From assembly GCF_004345565.1 (NCBI RefSeq), contig NZ_SLWA01000006.1, forward strand, positions 186,001-250,000: a DNA stretch of 64,000 bases, in the 5' to 3' direction. The notes under the pieces are model-generated. The model saw only the letters and a list, made by a program, of their open reading frames with translations. It ran no database searches and had not been told where the DNA came from. This stretch comes from Flavobacterium circumlabens. Lineage in GTDB: Bacteria; Bacteroidota; Bacteroidia; Flavobacteriales; Flavobacteriaceae. The stretch's first letter is position 1. Every line of letters begins with the position of its first letter. The translations under genes and the position numbers were made by a program. Of the stretch, positions 44,856 to 53,371 are shown in pieces.

Positions 44856-45452
44856 CTACTTTTGGCGTTTTTTCAAAACATCTACAACATCATTCAGTTG
44901 AAAACCTTTGGCTTGCAATAAAATCAAATAGTGAAACAGCAAATCGGCACTTTCGCTTAGAAACAAATCATCATTATCGTCTTTGGCTTCAATGACTACT
45001 TCTACAGCTTCTTCCCCTACTTTCTGGGCAATTTTATTGATTCCTTTTTCGAATAAGGAAGCTACATAACTTTTCTCTGAATCCGCATTTTCCCTGCGAA
45101 CTGCTATTGTTTTTTCTAACTCAGAAATAAAACCATAATTTTCCTTGTTTTCCTCCTGCCAGCAAGTATCAGCTCCGGTGTGACAAGTTGGTCCAACTGG
45201 TTTTGCCTGAATCAGAAGTGTGTCGCCATCACAATCATTTTTTATACTTACCAAGTTTAAAAAGTTTCCACTCTCCTCACCTTTTGTCCAAAGCCTTTGT
45301 TTGGAGCGGCTGTAAAAAGTTACTTTTTGAGTATCTATTGTTTTTTGAAGCGATTCTTCGTTCATATAGCCCAGCATCAGGACATTTTTTGTTTCTGAAT
45401 CCTGAATGATGGCCGGAATCAATCCGTGGGAGCTTTTTATATCTATGTTCAT
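44856..45452 (-). CDS. hisI: Bifunctional phosphoribosyl-AMP cyclohydrolase/phosphoribosyl-ATP pyrophosphatase
   Basis: The 198-residue HisIE fusion: residues about 1-110 are the cyclohydrolase (GYMNEESLQKT, CDGDTLLIQ and the CHTGADTCW zinc segment near 92-100), about 112-198 is the pyrophosphatase (EKGINKIAQKVGEEAVEV, about 134-151). It carries out steps 2 and 3 of His synthesis. It ends the his operon and has a spacer of repeated CTCTATTC words before it. Confidence 0.92.
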   Translation of the reverse strand: MNIDIKSSHGLIPAIIQDSETKNVLMLGYMNEESLQKTIDTQKVTFYSRSKQRLWTKGEESGNFLNLVSIKNDCDGDTLLIQAKPVGPTCHTGADTCWQEENKENYGFISELEKTIAVRRENADSEKSYVASLFEKGINKIAQKVGEEAVEVVIEAKDDNDDLFLSESADLLFHYLILLQAKGFQLNDVVDVLKKRQK

Positions 45453-45587
45453 TTTTATTTTTTATTTTAGAGTTCAGATTTTAGATTGCTGCGCTCTGTT
45501 GTTGTTGTTTTTAATTAGAGTCAAGAGCCAAGATTAAAGAACCAAGAGTTTGCATCTCTATTCTCTTTACTCTATTCTCTTTACTCT

Positions 45588-46343
45588 CTACAGTCTAACC
45601 TCAATATCATTCTTCCTCAATTCTTCTTTTAAGGTTTTGATTTCGATTTCTTTAAAGTGAAAAACACTCGCAGCCAAGGCGGCATCGGCTTTCCCCTCTT
45701 TAAAAGTATCCACAAAATGCTGGACATTTCCTGCACCTCCGGAAGCAATTATCGGAATATTGATCAATTCTGAAAGCTTGGCCAGAGCCTCATTTGCAAA
45801 GCCGTTTTTAGTTCCGTCATTGTCCATTGAAGTGAATAAAATTTCACCTGCACCGCGTTCTGCGACTTCTACAGCCCAATCGAATAAATTAAGTTCCGTT
45901 GGTACTTTTCCTCCAACCAAATGTACAATCCATTGTCCGTTAATTTGTTTGGCATCGATAGCTACTACAACACACTGGCTTCCGAATTTCTGCGCCAGCT
46001 CATTAATCAGTTGTGGATTTTTGACTGCCGATGAATTGATTGAAACCTTGTCGGCTCCATTATTCAAAAGGATTTCAACGTCTTCAACAGAAGAAATTCC
46101 GCCGCCAACCGTAAATGGAATATTGATTTTTTCGGCCACACTTCGTACCATATTCACCAAAGTCTTTCTGCGTTCTTCGGTTGCCGAAATATCCAGAAAA
46201 ACCAGTTCATCGGCTCCTTCTGCAGAGTAAATTTCTGCCAGTTCTACCGGATCTCCTGCATCGCGCAAGTCTACAAAATTAACGCCTTTTACCGTTCTTC
46301 CGTTTTTTATATCCAGACAGGGTATGATTCTTTTTGCTAACAT
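45588..46343 (-). CDS. hisF: Imidazole glycerol phosphate synthase, cyclase subunit
   Basis: A 251-residue TIM barrel: RIIPCLDIKNGRTVKGVNF (residues 5-23, catalytic Asp11), then VAIDAKQI (second catalytic Asp near 130) and the phosphate site IIASGGAGNV. It works with HisH, which feeds ammonia from glutamine. Follows hisA across an ~80-bp spacer of repeated AATTAGATAATT words. Confidence 0.94.
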   Translation of the reverse strand: MLAKRIIPCLDIKNGRTVKGVNFVDLRDAGDPVELAEIYSAEGADELVFLDISATEERRKTLVNMVRSVAEKINIPFTVGGGISSVEDVEILLNNGADKVSINSSAVKNPQLINELAQKFGSQCVVVAIDAKQINGQWIVHLVGGKVPTELNLFDWAVEVAERGAGEILFTSMDNDGTKNGFANEALAKLSELINIPIIASGGAGNVQHFVDTFKEGKADAALAASVFHFKEIEIKTLKEELRKNDIEVRL

Positions 46344-46424
46344 TTATCTAATGTATTAATTAGATAATTAGTCAATTAGATAATTATTTCACAAAGTATA
46401 GAATTATCTAATTATCAAATTATC

Positions 46425-47150
46425 TCATTTTCTAATTATGTAGTTCTCCAATTGCTTTAAACTAATTCTGCCTTCATAAATTGCTTTTCCGATAATCGTT
46501 CCTTCACAGCCTAATTCGGCTAATTTTGGCAATTCATCGAAAGTTGAAATTCCGCCGGAAGCGATTAGTTTTACGCCATGGGCTTCGCTTAGTATTTTTT
46601 CATACAAATCAAAACTTGGCCCTTCCAGCATTCCGTCCTTTGCAATATCGGTACAAATCACATATTGAATTCCTTTGCTTTGATACTCCTGAATAAACGG
46701 AACTAAATCTTCATTTGAATCTTCCAACCAGCCCGAAACAGCTACTTTTTCATCTTTGGCATCAGCTCCCAAAATGATTTTATCTGATCCGTATTCTGAA
46801 ATCCATTTTTCGAATATCGCCCTGTTTTTTACAGCGATACTTCCGCCTGTAATTTGATTGGCACCACTTTCAAAGGCAATTTTCAAATCCGAATCTGCTT
46901 TTAATCCGCCTCCAAAATCAATTTTTAAACTGGTCTGTGTGGCTATTTGTTCCAAAATTTTATAGTTGACAATCTTACTCGATTTCGCACCATCTAAATC
47001 CACTAAATGAAGGTATTCGATTCCATGTGCTTCAAATGATTTTGCTACTTCAAGCGGATTTTCGTTGTAAATGATCTTGGTATTGTAATCCCCTTTTGAT
47101 AAGCGAACACATTTTCCGTCTATGATATCTATGGCTGGTATTATTCTCAT
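46425..47150 (-). CDS. hisA: ProFAR isomerase
   Basis: A 241-residue TIM barrel: RIIPAIDIIDGKCVRLSKGD (residues 2-21) with Asp8, GGGLKADSDLKIAFESGA and the second phosphate site SGGISTFDELPKL. It opens the ribose ring of ProFAR, step 4 of His synthesis. Between hisH and hisF, the usual order. Confidence 0.94.
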   Translation of the reverse strand: MRIIPAIDIIDGKCVRLSKGDYNTKIIYNENPLEVAKSFEAHGIEYLHLVDLDGAKSSKIVNYKILEQIATQTSLKIDFGGGLKADSDLKIAFESGANQITGGSIAVKNRAIFEKWISEYGSDKIILGADAKDEKVAVSGWLEDSNEDLVPFIQEYQSKGIQYVICTDIAKDGMLEGPSFDLYEKILSEAHGVKLIASGGISTFDELPKLAELGCEGTIIGKAIYEGRISLKQLENYIIRK

Positions 47151-47169
47151 TTTTAACTTTAGAATTTAG

Positions 47170-47187
47170 TCCCGATAGCTATCGGGA
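47170..47187. repeat. 18-bp perfect palindrome
   Basis: TCCCGATAGCTATCGGGA, in the hisH-hisA spacer. It is a two-fold symmetrical site or a dispersed repeat word. Confidence 0.6.
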
Positions 47188-47239
47188 TAGATTTTAGATT
47201 ATTTTCTGACTGCTATTTTGATTGATATTGTTTTGGAAT

Positions 47240-47833
47240 TTAGTCTTTGGAATTTATTTTTAAAAAGTTATTTAAAATTTTCTCCCCAACTGCACCACTT
47301 TTTTCAGGATGAAATTGTGTTCCGTAAAAATTGTCTTTTTTCAAGGCCGATGCATATTCCATCTCATAATCGGTTGTAGCAATGCTTTCTGCACAATCGG
47401 GAACGTAAAAACTATGCACGAGATACATAAATTCATGTGCTGGAATTCCTTTAAACAAATCTGATTTTAAATTATAAATCTGGTTCCAGCCCATTTGTGG
47501 CACTTTTACCTTGTTCGAAAATTTAATTACATCCACATCAAAAATTCCTAAACCTTTGGTATTTCCTTCTTCAGAAGAGTTGCACATCAATTGCATGCCA
47601 AGACAAATTCCCAAAACCGGTTGTTTCAAATTCGGAATCAAACTGTCCAGACCACTTTCAATCAGTTTTTTCATTGCCGAACTGGCCTCGCCCACTCCTG
47701 GGAAAATTACTTTGTCAGCATTTTGAATCTCTTCCGGATTATTACTCAAAACAGCTTTAAAGCCCAGTCTTTCAATAGCAAACATAATGCTTTGAATATT
47801 TCCTGCTCCGTAATTTATAATTACTATTTTCAA
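47240..47833 (-). CDS. hisH: Imidazole glycerol phosphate synthase, amidotransferase subunit
   Basis: A 197-residue class I glutaminase: NYGAGNIQSI (about residues 7-16), GICLGMQLM (catalytic Cys near 76), and QFHPEKSG (His and Glu near 177-179). It supplies ammonia to HisF. The start is TTG at 47833, giving MKIVIINYGAG; no in-frame ATG lies upstream, so the family start is really TTG here, which may lower its translation. Confidence 0.92.
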   Translation of the reverse strand: MKIVIINYGAGNIQSIMFAIERLGFKAVLSNNPEEIQNADKVIFPGVGEASSAMKKLIESGLDSLIPNLKQPVLGICLGMQLMCNSSEEGNTKGLGIFDVDVIKFSNKVKVPQMGWNQIYNLKSDLFKGIPAHEFMYLVHSFYVPDCAESIATTDYEMEYASALKKDNFYGTQFHPEKSGAVGEKILNNFLKINSKD

Positions 47834-47910
47834 TTTATTTCAGATTTTAGATTTTAGATTTTCGATGCTACATCTTAAACTAAAACGATAATTAATGCTT
47901 TGTCTTCTCT

Positions 47911-48261
47911 TTACAAATCAGTATAATGCGCGATCATTTTATTTACCAATCCGTCTTGATTAAAAAACATGACTTCGATTGCCATTTTATTCATAACCGA
48001 TTTGTAATATAGTGCAACAGAATTAACTCCTGATGTGACTTCCTCCAATTCAAAATGCAAGTCCGGAATTTTCTGTAAAGCTTTCTCCCAATACGCCCTG
48101 ACCTGCTCTTTTCCCTGCAGCGAACCACTTTCAATTCCTGCTGCAAGTTTTATCATTGGTGTCGTAATTTCAATATCTTCTGAATAATGTTTCATGATAT
48201 CTTCCAGATCATGGGAATTCCAGGATTTTATCCATTCTTCTGCAAACTTTTTAGCTTCCAT
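47911..48261 (-). CDS. NTF2/SnoaL-like protein inside the his operon
   Basis: Using ATG 48261 the protein is 116 residues (MEAKKFAEEWIKSWNSHDLE); a GTG at 48285 would add 8. It is one NTF2-like cone domain: NSHDLEDIMKHYSEDIEITT (about residues 15-34) is the usual start of the fold, and VMNKMAIEVMFFNQDGLVNK closes it. Such domains bind small molecules. It has no known part in His synthesis, and the neighbours on either side are His enzymes. Confidence 0.8.
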   Translation of the reverse strand: MEAKKFAEEWIKSWNSHDLEDIMKHYSEDIEITTPMIKLAAGIESGSLQGKEQVRAYWEKALQKIPDLHFELEEVTSGVNSVALYYKSVMNKMAIEVMFFNQDGLVNKMIAHYTDL

Positions 48262-48345
48262 AAAATTTGTTGTATTGTTTTTCACGATTAAGTTTCTGGT
48301 TTCAATTCAAGTGTAGAACCTGAAAACTAAAAACTGAGACTTTTT

Positions 48346-49482
48346 TTATAACATTCCTTTCGTTGAAGGTAAAATCATTTTTTCTGTATCGCGTTTTACG
48401 GCTACTTTTATGGCTTTTGCGAAAGCTTTGAAAATTGCTTCAATTTTGTGGTGTTCGTTTGTTCCTTCCGCTTTTATATTGATATTGGCTTTGGCTCCGT
48501 CTGAAAACGATTTAAAGAAATGATAAAACATCTCTGTTGGCATTTTACCAACCATTTCACGTTTGAATTCAGTTTCCCAAACCAGCCAGTTTCTTCCGCC
48601 AAAATCAATGGCCACCTGTGCCAGACAATCATCCATGGGAAGGCAGAAACCATAACGTTCTATTCCTAATTTATTTCCCAGCGCTTTTGCAAAAACTTCT
48701 CCCAGCGCAATGGCAGTATCTTCGATTGTATGGTGTTCATCGACTTCCAAATCCCCTTTTACCATAATTTCCAGATCCATTTGACCGTGACGTGAAATTT
48801 GGTCGAGCATATGATCAAAAAAAGCAATTCCGGTTTCAATTTTACTTTTTCCGGTTCCGTCCAGATTTAAATCGATAAAAATATCGGTTTCATTGGTTTT
48901 ACGCGTAATCGAAGCCGAACGTGCTTCCAGTTTCAAAAACTCGTAGATTTCTTTCCAACTCATCGTCTGAAGAATAATCGTCCCGTCTAATTCTTCTCGT
49001 TTTGAGGAAATTTCATTGCTTCCGATCCCGTCATTATCATTGATAAAAATAGCTTTTGCTCCCAGATTTTTCGCCAGTTCAACATCGGTTAAACGATCTC
49101 CCAAAACAAAAGAATTTTCTAAATCATATTCGGGATTATTCAGGTATTTAGTCAGCATTCCGGTTCGTGGCTTGCGTGTTGGTGCATTATCTTCCGGAAA
49201 TGATCTGTCTACAAAGATTTCATCAAACAAAACACCTTCATTTTCAAATGCTCTTAAAATAAAATTCTGTGTGGGCCAAAACGTATCTTCCGGAAAACTA
49301 TCCGTTCCTAAGCCATCCTGATTGGTTACCATTGCCAGTTCGTAATCTAATTCGCCGGCAATTTTAGCCAGATATTGAAATGCTTTTGGATAAAATTCTA
49401 CTTTCTCCAAAGCATCTAACTGATAATTTTCAGGTTCTAAAACAATCGTTCCGTCACGATCGATAAAAAGTACTTTTTTCAT
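48346..49482 (-). CDS. hisB: Bifunctional histidinol-phosphatase/imidazoleglycerol-phosphate dehydratase
   Basis: The 378-residue HisB fusion. Residues about 1-165 are a HAD phosphatase (FIDRDGTIVLEPENY, catalytic Asp7 and Asp9; VTNQDGLG; PRTGMLTKYL). Residues about 190-378 are the dehydratase (FFDHMLDQISRHG, and DEHHTIEDTAIALGE, metal-binding His). It carries out two steps. It follows hisC across a nested hairpin spacer. Confidence 0.93.
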   Translation of the reverse strand: MKKVLFIDRDGTIVLEPENYQLDALEKVEFYPKAFQYLAKIAGELDYELAMVTNQDGLGTDSFPEDTFWPTQNFILRAFENEGVLFDEIFVDRSFPEDNAPTRKPRTGMLTKYLNNPEYDLENSFVLGDRLTDVELAKNLGAKAIFINDNDGIGSNEISSKREELDGTIILQTMSWKEIYEFLKLEARSASITRKTNETDIFIDLNLDGTGKSKIETGIAFFDHMLDQISRHGQMDLEIMVKGDLEVDEHHTIEDTAIALGEVFAKALGNKLGIERYGFCLPMDDCLAQVAIDFGGRNWLVWETEFKREMVGKMPTEMFYHFFKSFSDGAKANINIKAEGTNEHHKIEAIFKAFAKAIKVAVKRDTEKMILPSTKGML

Positions 49483-49500
49483 AGTTTATATTTTTGTTCT

Positions 49501-49601
49501 GCCACAGATTTAAATGATTTTTTTCTTTTGCCACGAATTGCACGAATTTTCACTAACTAAATTCGTGGCTAAAAATCAATTTAATCCTTTTAATCTGTGG
49601 C
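49501..49601. repeat. Nested inverted repeats between hisC and hisB
   Basis: Outer arms GCCACAGATT (49501-49510) and AATCTGTGGC (49592-49601); inner arms GCCACGAATT (49530-49539) and AATTCGTGGC (49560-49569). Both start with GCCAC, so the element is one palindrome inside another. It lies inside one operon, so a terminator is unlikely. Confidence 0.7.
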
Positions 49602-49653
49602 AAATAACGTAGCGTTCTTAGTGTAATTCCCTGCGAACTTTGCGGTTAAACTT

Positions 49654-50700
49654 TCAATTCAATAACTTCAATTCTTTAATCAACACTGCATTTTCTTCCG
49701 GCATTCCGATTGTAAAACGAAGACAGTTTTCACACAAAGGCTGAGTCGTTCGGTTACGAATTACGATTCCTTTTGCAATTAACTGATCGTATCTTTTATT
49801 GGCATCATCCACTTTTACTAATACAAAATTAGCTTCAGTCGGATATACTTTTTCGACAAAACTTACATCAAGTAAAACTTTAAGTAATTCCTCTCTTTGT
49901 TCAATAATAGAAGCTATTTCTTGTTTTATTTTATCAGAATCCTGTAAACGAATAATTGCTCTTTGCTGTGTTAATTCGTTTACATTGTAGGGTGGCTTAA
50001 TTTTATTTAAAACTGAAATAACCGCTTCAGATGCATAACAAATTCCCAAGCGAATTCCGGCCAGACCATAGGCTTTGGAAAGCGTTTGCGTAATGACCAA
50101 GTTCGGATATTCGTCGATTTCTATAAGCCAGCTTTCCTTGTTTGAAAAGTCAATATAGGCTTCATCAATAACAACCAGGCCTTTAAAATTCTGCAGCAAT
50201 TTTACCACGCTTTCATCTGAAAAAGAATTTCCGGTTGGGTTATTGGGTGAGCATAAAAAGATGATTTTTGTATGATCATCCACAGCATCCAAAATCTTTT
50301 CCACTTGTGGCTGAAAATCTAGAGAAAGCAAAACTTCCCTGTTTTCCACCGCATTAATATTCGCTAAAACGCCATACATACCGTAAGTTGGCGGCAACGA
50401 AATAATATTATCTGTTTTAGGCTCACAAAAAGCCCTGAAAAGTAAATCCAAAACTTCATCACTTCCGTTTCCCAGCAAAATCTGACTGGCTTTTACATTA
50501 TTATTCTTCGCCAAAATCGCTTTCACCGAGTTTTGCTGCGGATCCGGATAACGATTTACGCCATTTTGAAACGGATTTTCGTTTGCATCCAGAAAAATCA
50601 TATCTGCAGTATCAAAATCCTCAAATTCATCACGCGCGGACGAGTAAGGTTTTAATATTTTTACGTTTTCACGTGTTATTGTATTGATATCGAATTCCAT
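49654..50700 (-). CDS. hisC: Histidinol-phosphate aminotransferase
   Basis: A 348-residue PLP enzyme. Seen: FLDANENPFQNGVNRYPDP (about residues 37-55), LLGNGSDEVLDLLFRAF, the PNNPTG segment (about 151-156), DEAYIDF (about 177-183) and SKAYGLAGIRLG (the Schiff-base Lys near 209). It uses glutamate as amino donor. Between hisD and hisB. The preceding spacer (50701-50807) is repeated TTCTTTATTCT words. Confidence 0.93.
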   Translation of the reverse strand: MEFDINTITRENVKILKPYSSARDEFEDFDTADMIFLDANENPFQNGVNRYPDPQQNSVKAILAKNNNVKASQILLGNGSDEVLDLLFRAFCEPKTDNIISLPPTYGMYGVLANINAVENREVLLSLDFQPQVEKILDAVDDHTKIIFLCSPNNPTGNSFSDESVVKLLQNFKGLVVIDEAYIDFSNKESWLIEIDEYPNLVITQTLSKAYGLAGIRLGICYASEAVISVLNKIKPPYNVNELTQQRAIIRLQDSDKIKQEIASIIEQREELLKVLLDVSFVEKVYPTEANFVLVKVDDANKRYDQLIAKGIVIRNRTTQPLCENCLRFTIGMPEENAVLIKELKLLN

Positions 50701-50807
50701 TATCTTAATTTTTGGAACATAGAGAATAGAGTAAAGAGAATAGACTTCTCATTTTATCTGTTTTTCTTTATTCTTTGTTCTATTTTCTATATTCTTTGTT
50801 CTTTATT

Positions 50808-52100
50808 CTATTCTCTTTCCCCTATATTCTTCAATCTCAGCGTTACGGCATTTTTATGTGCCTGTAAACCTTCGGCCTCCGCCATAATTTCAATTGCTTT
50901 TCCGATATTCTGAATTCCTTTCTCCGTTATTTTCTGGAACGTCATGGATTTCATGAAACTATCCAGGTTTACGCCGCTGTAATTTTTGGCGTATCCGTTT
51001 GTTGGCAGAGTATGATTGGTTCCGGAAGCGTAATCCCCTGCACTTTCGGGAGTATAATTTCCGATAAATACAGAACCGGCATTTACAATTCCATTACAGT
51101 AAAAATCATCATATTCGGAGCAGATGATAAAATGTTCCGGGCCGTAATCGTTGATTAAGTCTAGAGCGATTTTATCGTTTTCAACCCAAATTAATTTTGA
51201 ATTTTCGATTGCTTTTTTCGCGATTACTTTTCTTGGAAGTTCTTCAATCTGAATCTGAATTTCTTTTTCAACAGCATCAATTAGTTTTTTTGAAGTCGAA
51301 ACTAAAATCACCTGACTGTCTGTTCCGTGTTCTGCCTGTGACAATAAATCTGAGGCTACAAAAGAAGGAACAGCGGTGTCATCAGCCACAATTAATAATT
51401 CAGAAGGTCCGGCGGGCATATCTATTGCAACACCAAACTGAGTTGCCAATTGTTTTGCCACCGTTACAAACTGATTGCCGGGACCAAAAATCTTATATAC
51501 TTTCGGGATGGATGGCGTACCAAATGTCATTCCCGCAATCGCCTGAATTCCGCCTACTTTTACTATTTTGGTTACACCGCATAAATGAGCGGCGTACAGA
51601 ATTGCGGGATTAATTTTTCCCGTTTTATCCGGTGGAGAACACAGCACAATTTCTTTGCAACCCGCTATTTCAGCAGGAACAGCCAGCATTAAAACCGTAG
51701 AAAATAAAGGAGCTGTTCCTCCCGGAATATACAATCCGATTTTCTGGATTGGCCTTTTTTCCTGCCAGCAGCGTACGCCTTCTGTAGTTTCTATCGAAAT
51801 TCGCTCTGTTTTTTGCGCACTATGGAACTTATAAATATTGCTTTTTGCCAGCTGAATTGCTTCTTTCAATTCACTTGAAATTAATCCGATGGCTTCCTGA
51901 ATTTCTTCCTCAGAAACTTCATAATTTTCTAAAGAGATCCCATCAAAAATAGACGTGTATTTGGCAATAGCTTCATCTCCCTTTTTCTGAACTTCTTTGA
52001 AGATTTCCTTTACGGTAATTTCAATATCATCTATCGTTTTGGTGGGTCTTTTTAATATTTCGGACCAGATTTCTGGTTTTGGATTGTCTATTTTATTCAT
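50808..52100 (-). CDS. hisD: Histidinol dehydrogenase
   Basis: A 430-residue NAD-dependent zinc enzyme: YIPGGTAPLFSTVLMLAVPA (about residues 123-142), FGPGNQFVTVAKQLA (about 213-227), MPAGPSELLIVAD and the catalytic HFIICSE/GNYTPESAGDYASGTNHTLPT part. It makes the last two oxidations to histidine. The spacer to hisG carries CTTTAAGC/GCTTAAAG words that can pair. Confidence 0.94.
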   Translation of the reverse strand: MNKIDNPKPEIWSEILKRPTKTIDDIEITVKEIFKEVQKKGDEAIAKYTSIFDGISLENYEVSEEEIQEAIGLISSELKEAIQLAKSNIYKFHSAQKTERISIETTEGVRCWQEKRPIQKIGLYIPGGTAPLFSTVLMLAVPAEIAGCKEIVLCSPPDKTGKINPAILYAAHLCGVTKIVKVGGIQAIAGMTFGTPSIPKVYKIFGPGNQFVTVAKQLATQFGVAIDMPAGPSELLIVADDTAVPSFVASDLLSQAEHGTDSQVILVSTSKKLIDAVEKEIQIQIEELPRKVIAKKAIENSKLIWVENDKIALDLINDYGPEHFIICSEYDDFYCNGIVNAGSVFIGNYTPESAGDYASGTNHTLPTNGYAKNYSGVNLDSFMKSMTFQKITEKGIQNIGKAIEIMAEAEGLQAHKNAVTLRLKNIGERE

Positions 52101-52208
52101 TTTTTTTTTGCTTTAAGCTTTAAGCAGTAGGCTTTAGGCTTTATTAACTTTGTGTTTTTTTTTGGGGCTTAAAGCATATTGCTTACAGCCTATGGCGGGC
52201 AAAGAGCC

Positions 52209-53066
52209 CTAAAGAACCATTTTCTCGATTGGGCAAACTAAGATCCCTTCTGCTCCCACTTCTTTCAACTGATCGATCACGTCCCAGAAAGTATCTTTGT
52301 CAATTACGGAATGCACGCTGCTCCAGCCTTCCTGAGCTAATGGCAGAACCGTTAAGCTTCTCAGTACCGGAAGAATTTTCCCAACGGCATCGATTTTGTC
52401 ATTTGGAACATTCATTAAAATGTATTTTGAATTTCGGGCTCTTAAAACCGCCTGAATTCTGAATTTTAAAGTATCAATGTGTTTTTGAATTTCCGGAGAA
52501 ACTTTAGGGGAAACAGCTAAGACTGCTTCGCTCTTTAAAATTATCTCTACTTCTTTTAAATTATTTTTGAATAATGTACTGCCACTGGAAACGATATCGA
52601 CAATTGCATCTGCAAGTCCAATATTGGGTGCAATCTCAACAGAGCCGGAAATCTGGTGGATATCAACTGTTAGTCCAAAAGAATTAAAATACTCATTAAC
52701 GGTGTTTGGATACGAAGTTGCAATTCGCAAACCTGCCAAATCCTGAATTGAATTGTATTCTAATGTTTTAGGAACCGCTACGGATACTTTACATTTAGAA
52801 AATCCTAATTTCTGGATTACTTCAATTCCTTTTCCTTTCTCTACCAATAAGTTGTCTCCAACTATGGCCAGATCTACAACACCGTCTATTAAGTATTGTG
52901 GAATATCCGAATTTCTTAAATATAAAACCTCCAGAGGAAAATTCGAAGCTTCTGCTTTTAACTGGTCGATTCCGTTGTTGATAGAAATACCACAGTCTTT
53001 TAGGATTTGAATGCTTTCCTCGTTTAAACGACCGGATTTTTGAATTGCAATTTTTAAAGTACTCAT
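52209..53066 (-). CDS. hisG: ATP phosphoribosyltransferase, long form
   Basis: The 285-residue HisG long form: catalytic part with IAIQKSGRLNEES (residues 5-17), DLAIVGDNLLVE and the PRPP loop IVDIVSSGSTL, and a C-terminal regulatory domain (last ~75 residues, VLPLAQEGWSSVHSVID) that binds His. It is the first His step and the first full gene after the His leader, with feedback and attenuation acting together. Confidence 0.94.
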   Translation of the reverse strand: MSTLKIAIQKSGRLNEESIQILKDCGISINNGIDQLKAEASNFPLEVLYLRNSDIPQYLIDGVVDLAIVGDNLLVEKGKGIEVIQKLGFSKCKVSVAVPKTLEYNSIQDLAGLRIATSYPNTVNEYFNSFGLTVDIHQISGSVEIAPNIGLADAIVDIVSSGSTLFKNNLKEVEIILKSEAVLAVSPKVSPEIQKHIDTLKFRIQAVLRARNSKYILMNVPNDKIDAVGKILPVLRSLTVLPLAQEGWSSVHSVIDKDTFWDVIDQLKEVGAEGILVCPIEKMVL

Positions 53067-53116
53067 TTTTTTAGTTTTTGTTGAATTAATAGTCTGAGTA
53101 CAAAGAATTGGAATTA

Positions 53117-53148
53117 AAAAACCCGTTTGATGTACTCAAACGGGTTTT
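53117..53148 (-). terminator. Attenuator terminator of the his operon
   Basis: Perfect 13-bp arms AAAACCCGTTTGA (53118-53130) and TCAAACGGGTTTT (53136-53148), 5-base loop, then T6 on the minus strand, between the leader peptide and hisG. Confidence 0.88.
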
Positions 53149-53175
53149 AAAATATGATGATTTACATGCATACCA

Positions 53176-53235
53176 TTAACACATCGCCTGAGAGCAATAA
53201 TGAAAATGATGATGATGTAATTGAATAGAAATCAT
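53176..53235 (-). CDS. hisL: His-rich leader peptide of the his operon
   Basis: A 19-codon frame from ATG 53235 to TAA 53176, reading MISIQL, then four His in a row, F, a fifth His, then Y and C. It lies just upstream of the attenuator hairpin and 110 bases before hisG. Five His codons in 19 give a His-sensing stall, as in E. coli hisL. Too short for ordinary gene finders. Confidence 0.9.
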   Translation of the reverse strand: MISIQLHHHHFHYCSQAMC

Positions 53236-53270
53236 GACTTGGTTTGTTTTATACTTCTTTGATTCGTTTG

Positions 53271-53302
53271 CAAATATACTGGATAATTTTACAGAAAAGC
53301 AA
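53271..53302 (-). promoter_or_regulatory. Promoter of the his operon
   Basis: Minus strand TTG (53300-53302), 21 bases, then TATATTTG (53271-53278): a full Bacteroidetes-type TTG/TAnnTTTG promoter, about 36 bases before the leader ATG. Confidence 0.75.
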
Positions 53303-53371
53303 TTTTTAATTTAACTTAACGGTAGTTTATTGTTAAAAAATCTGAAACAGTATTTTTATTTCTATTTACTA

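Noticed and set aside
45470..45600. CRISPR-like array
   Set aside because: The repeated words have no fixed length or unique spacers; low-complexity spacer instead.
45760..46230. 156-residue plus-strand frame inside hisF
   Set aside because: Antisense shadow; hisF is certain.
51197..51613. 138-residue plus-strand frame inside hisD
   Set aside because: Antisense shadow of a clear hisD; Leu/Gln/Pro-rich content with no domain.
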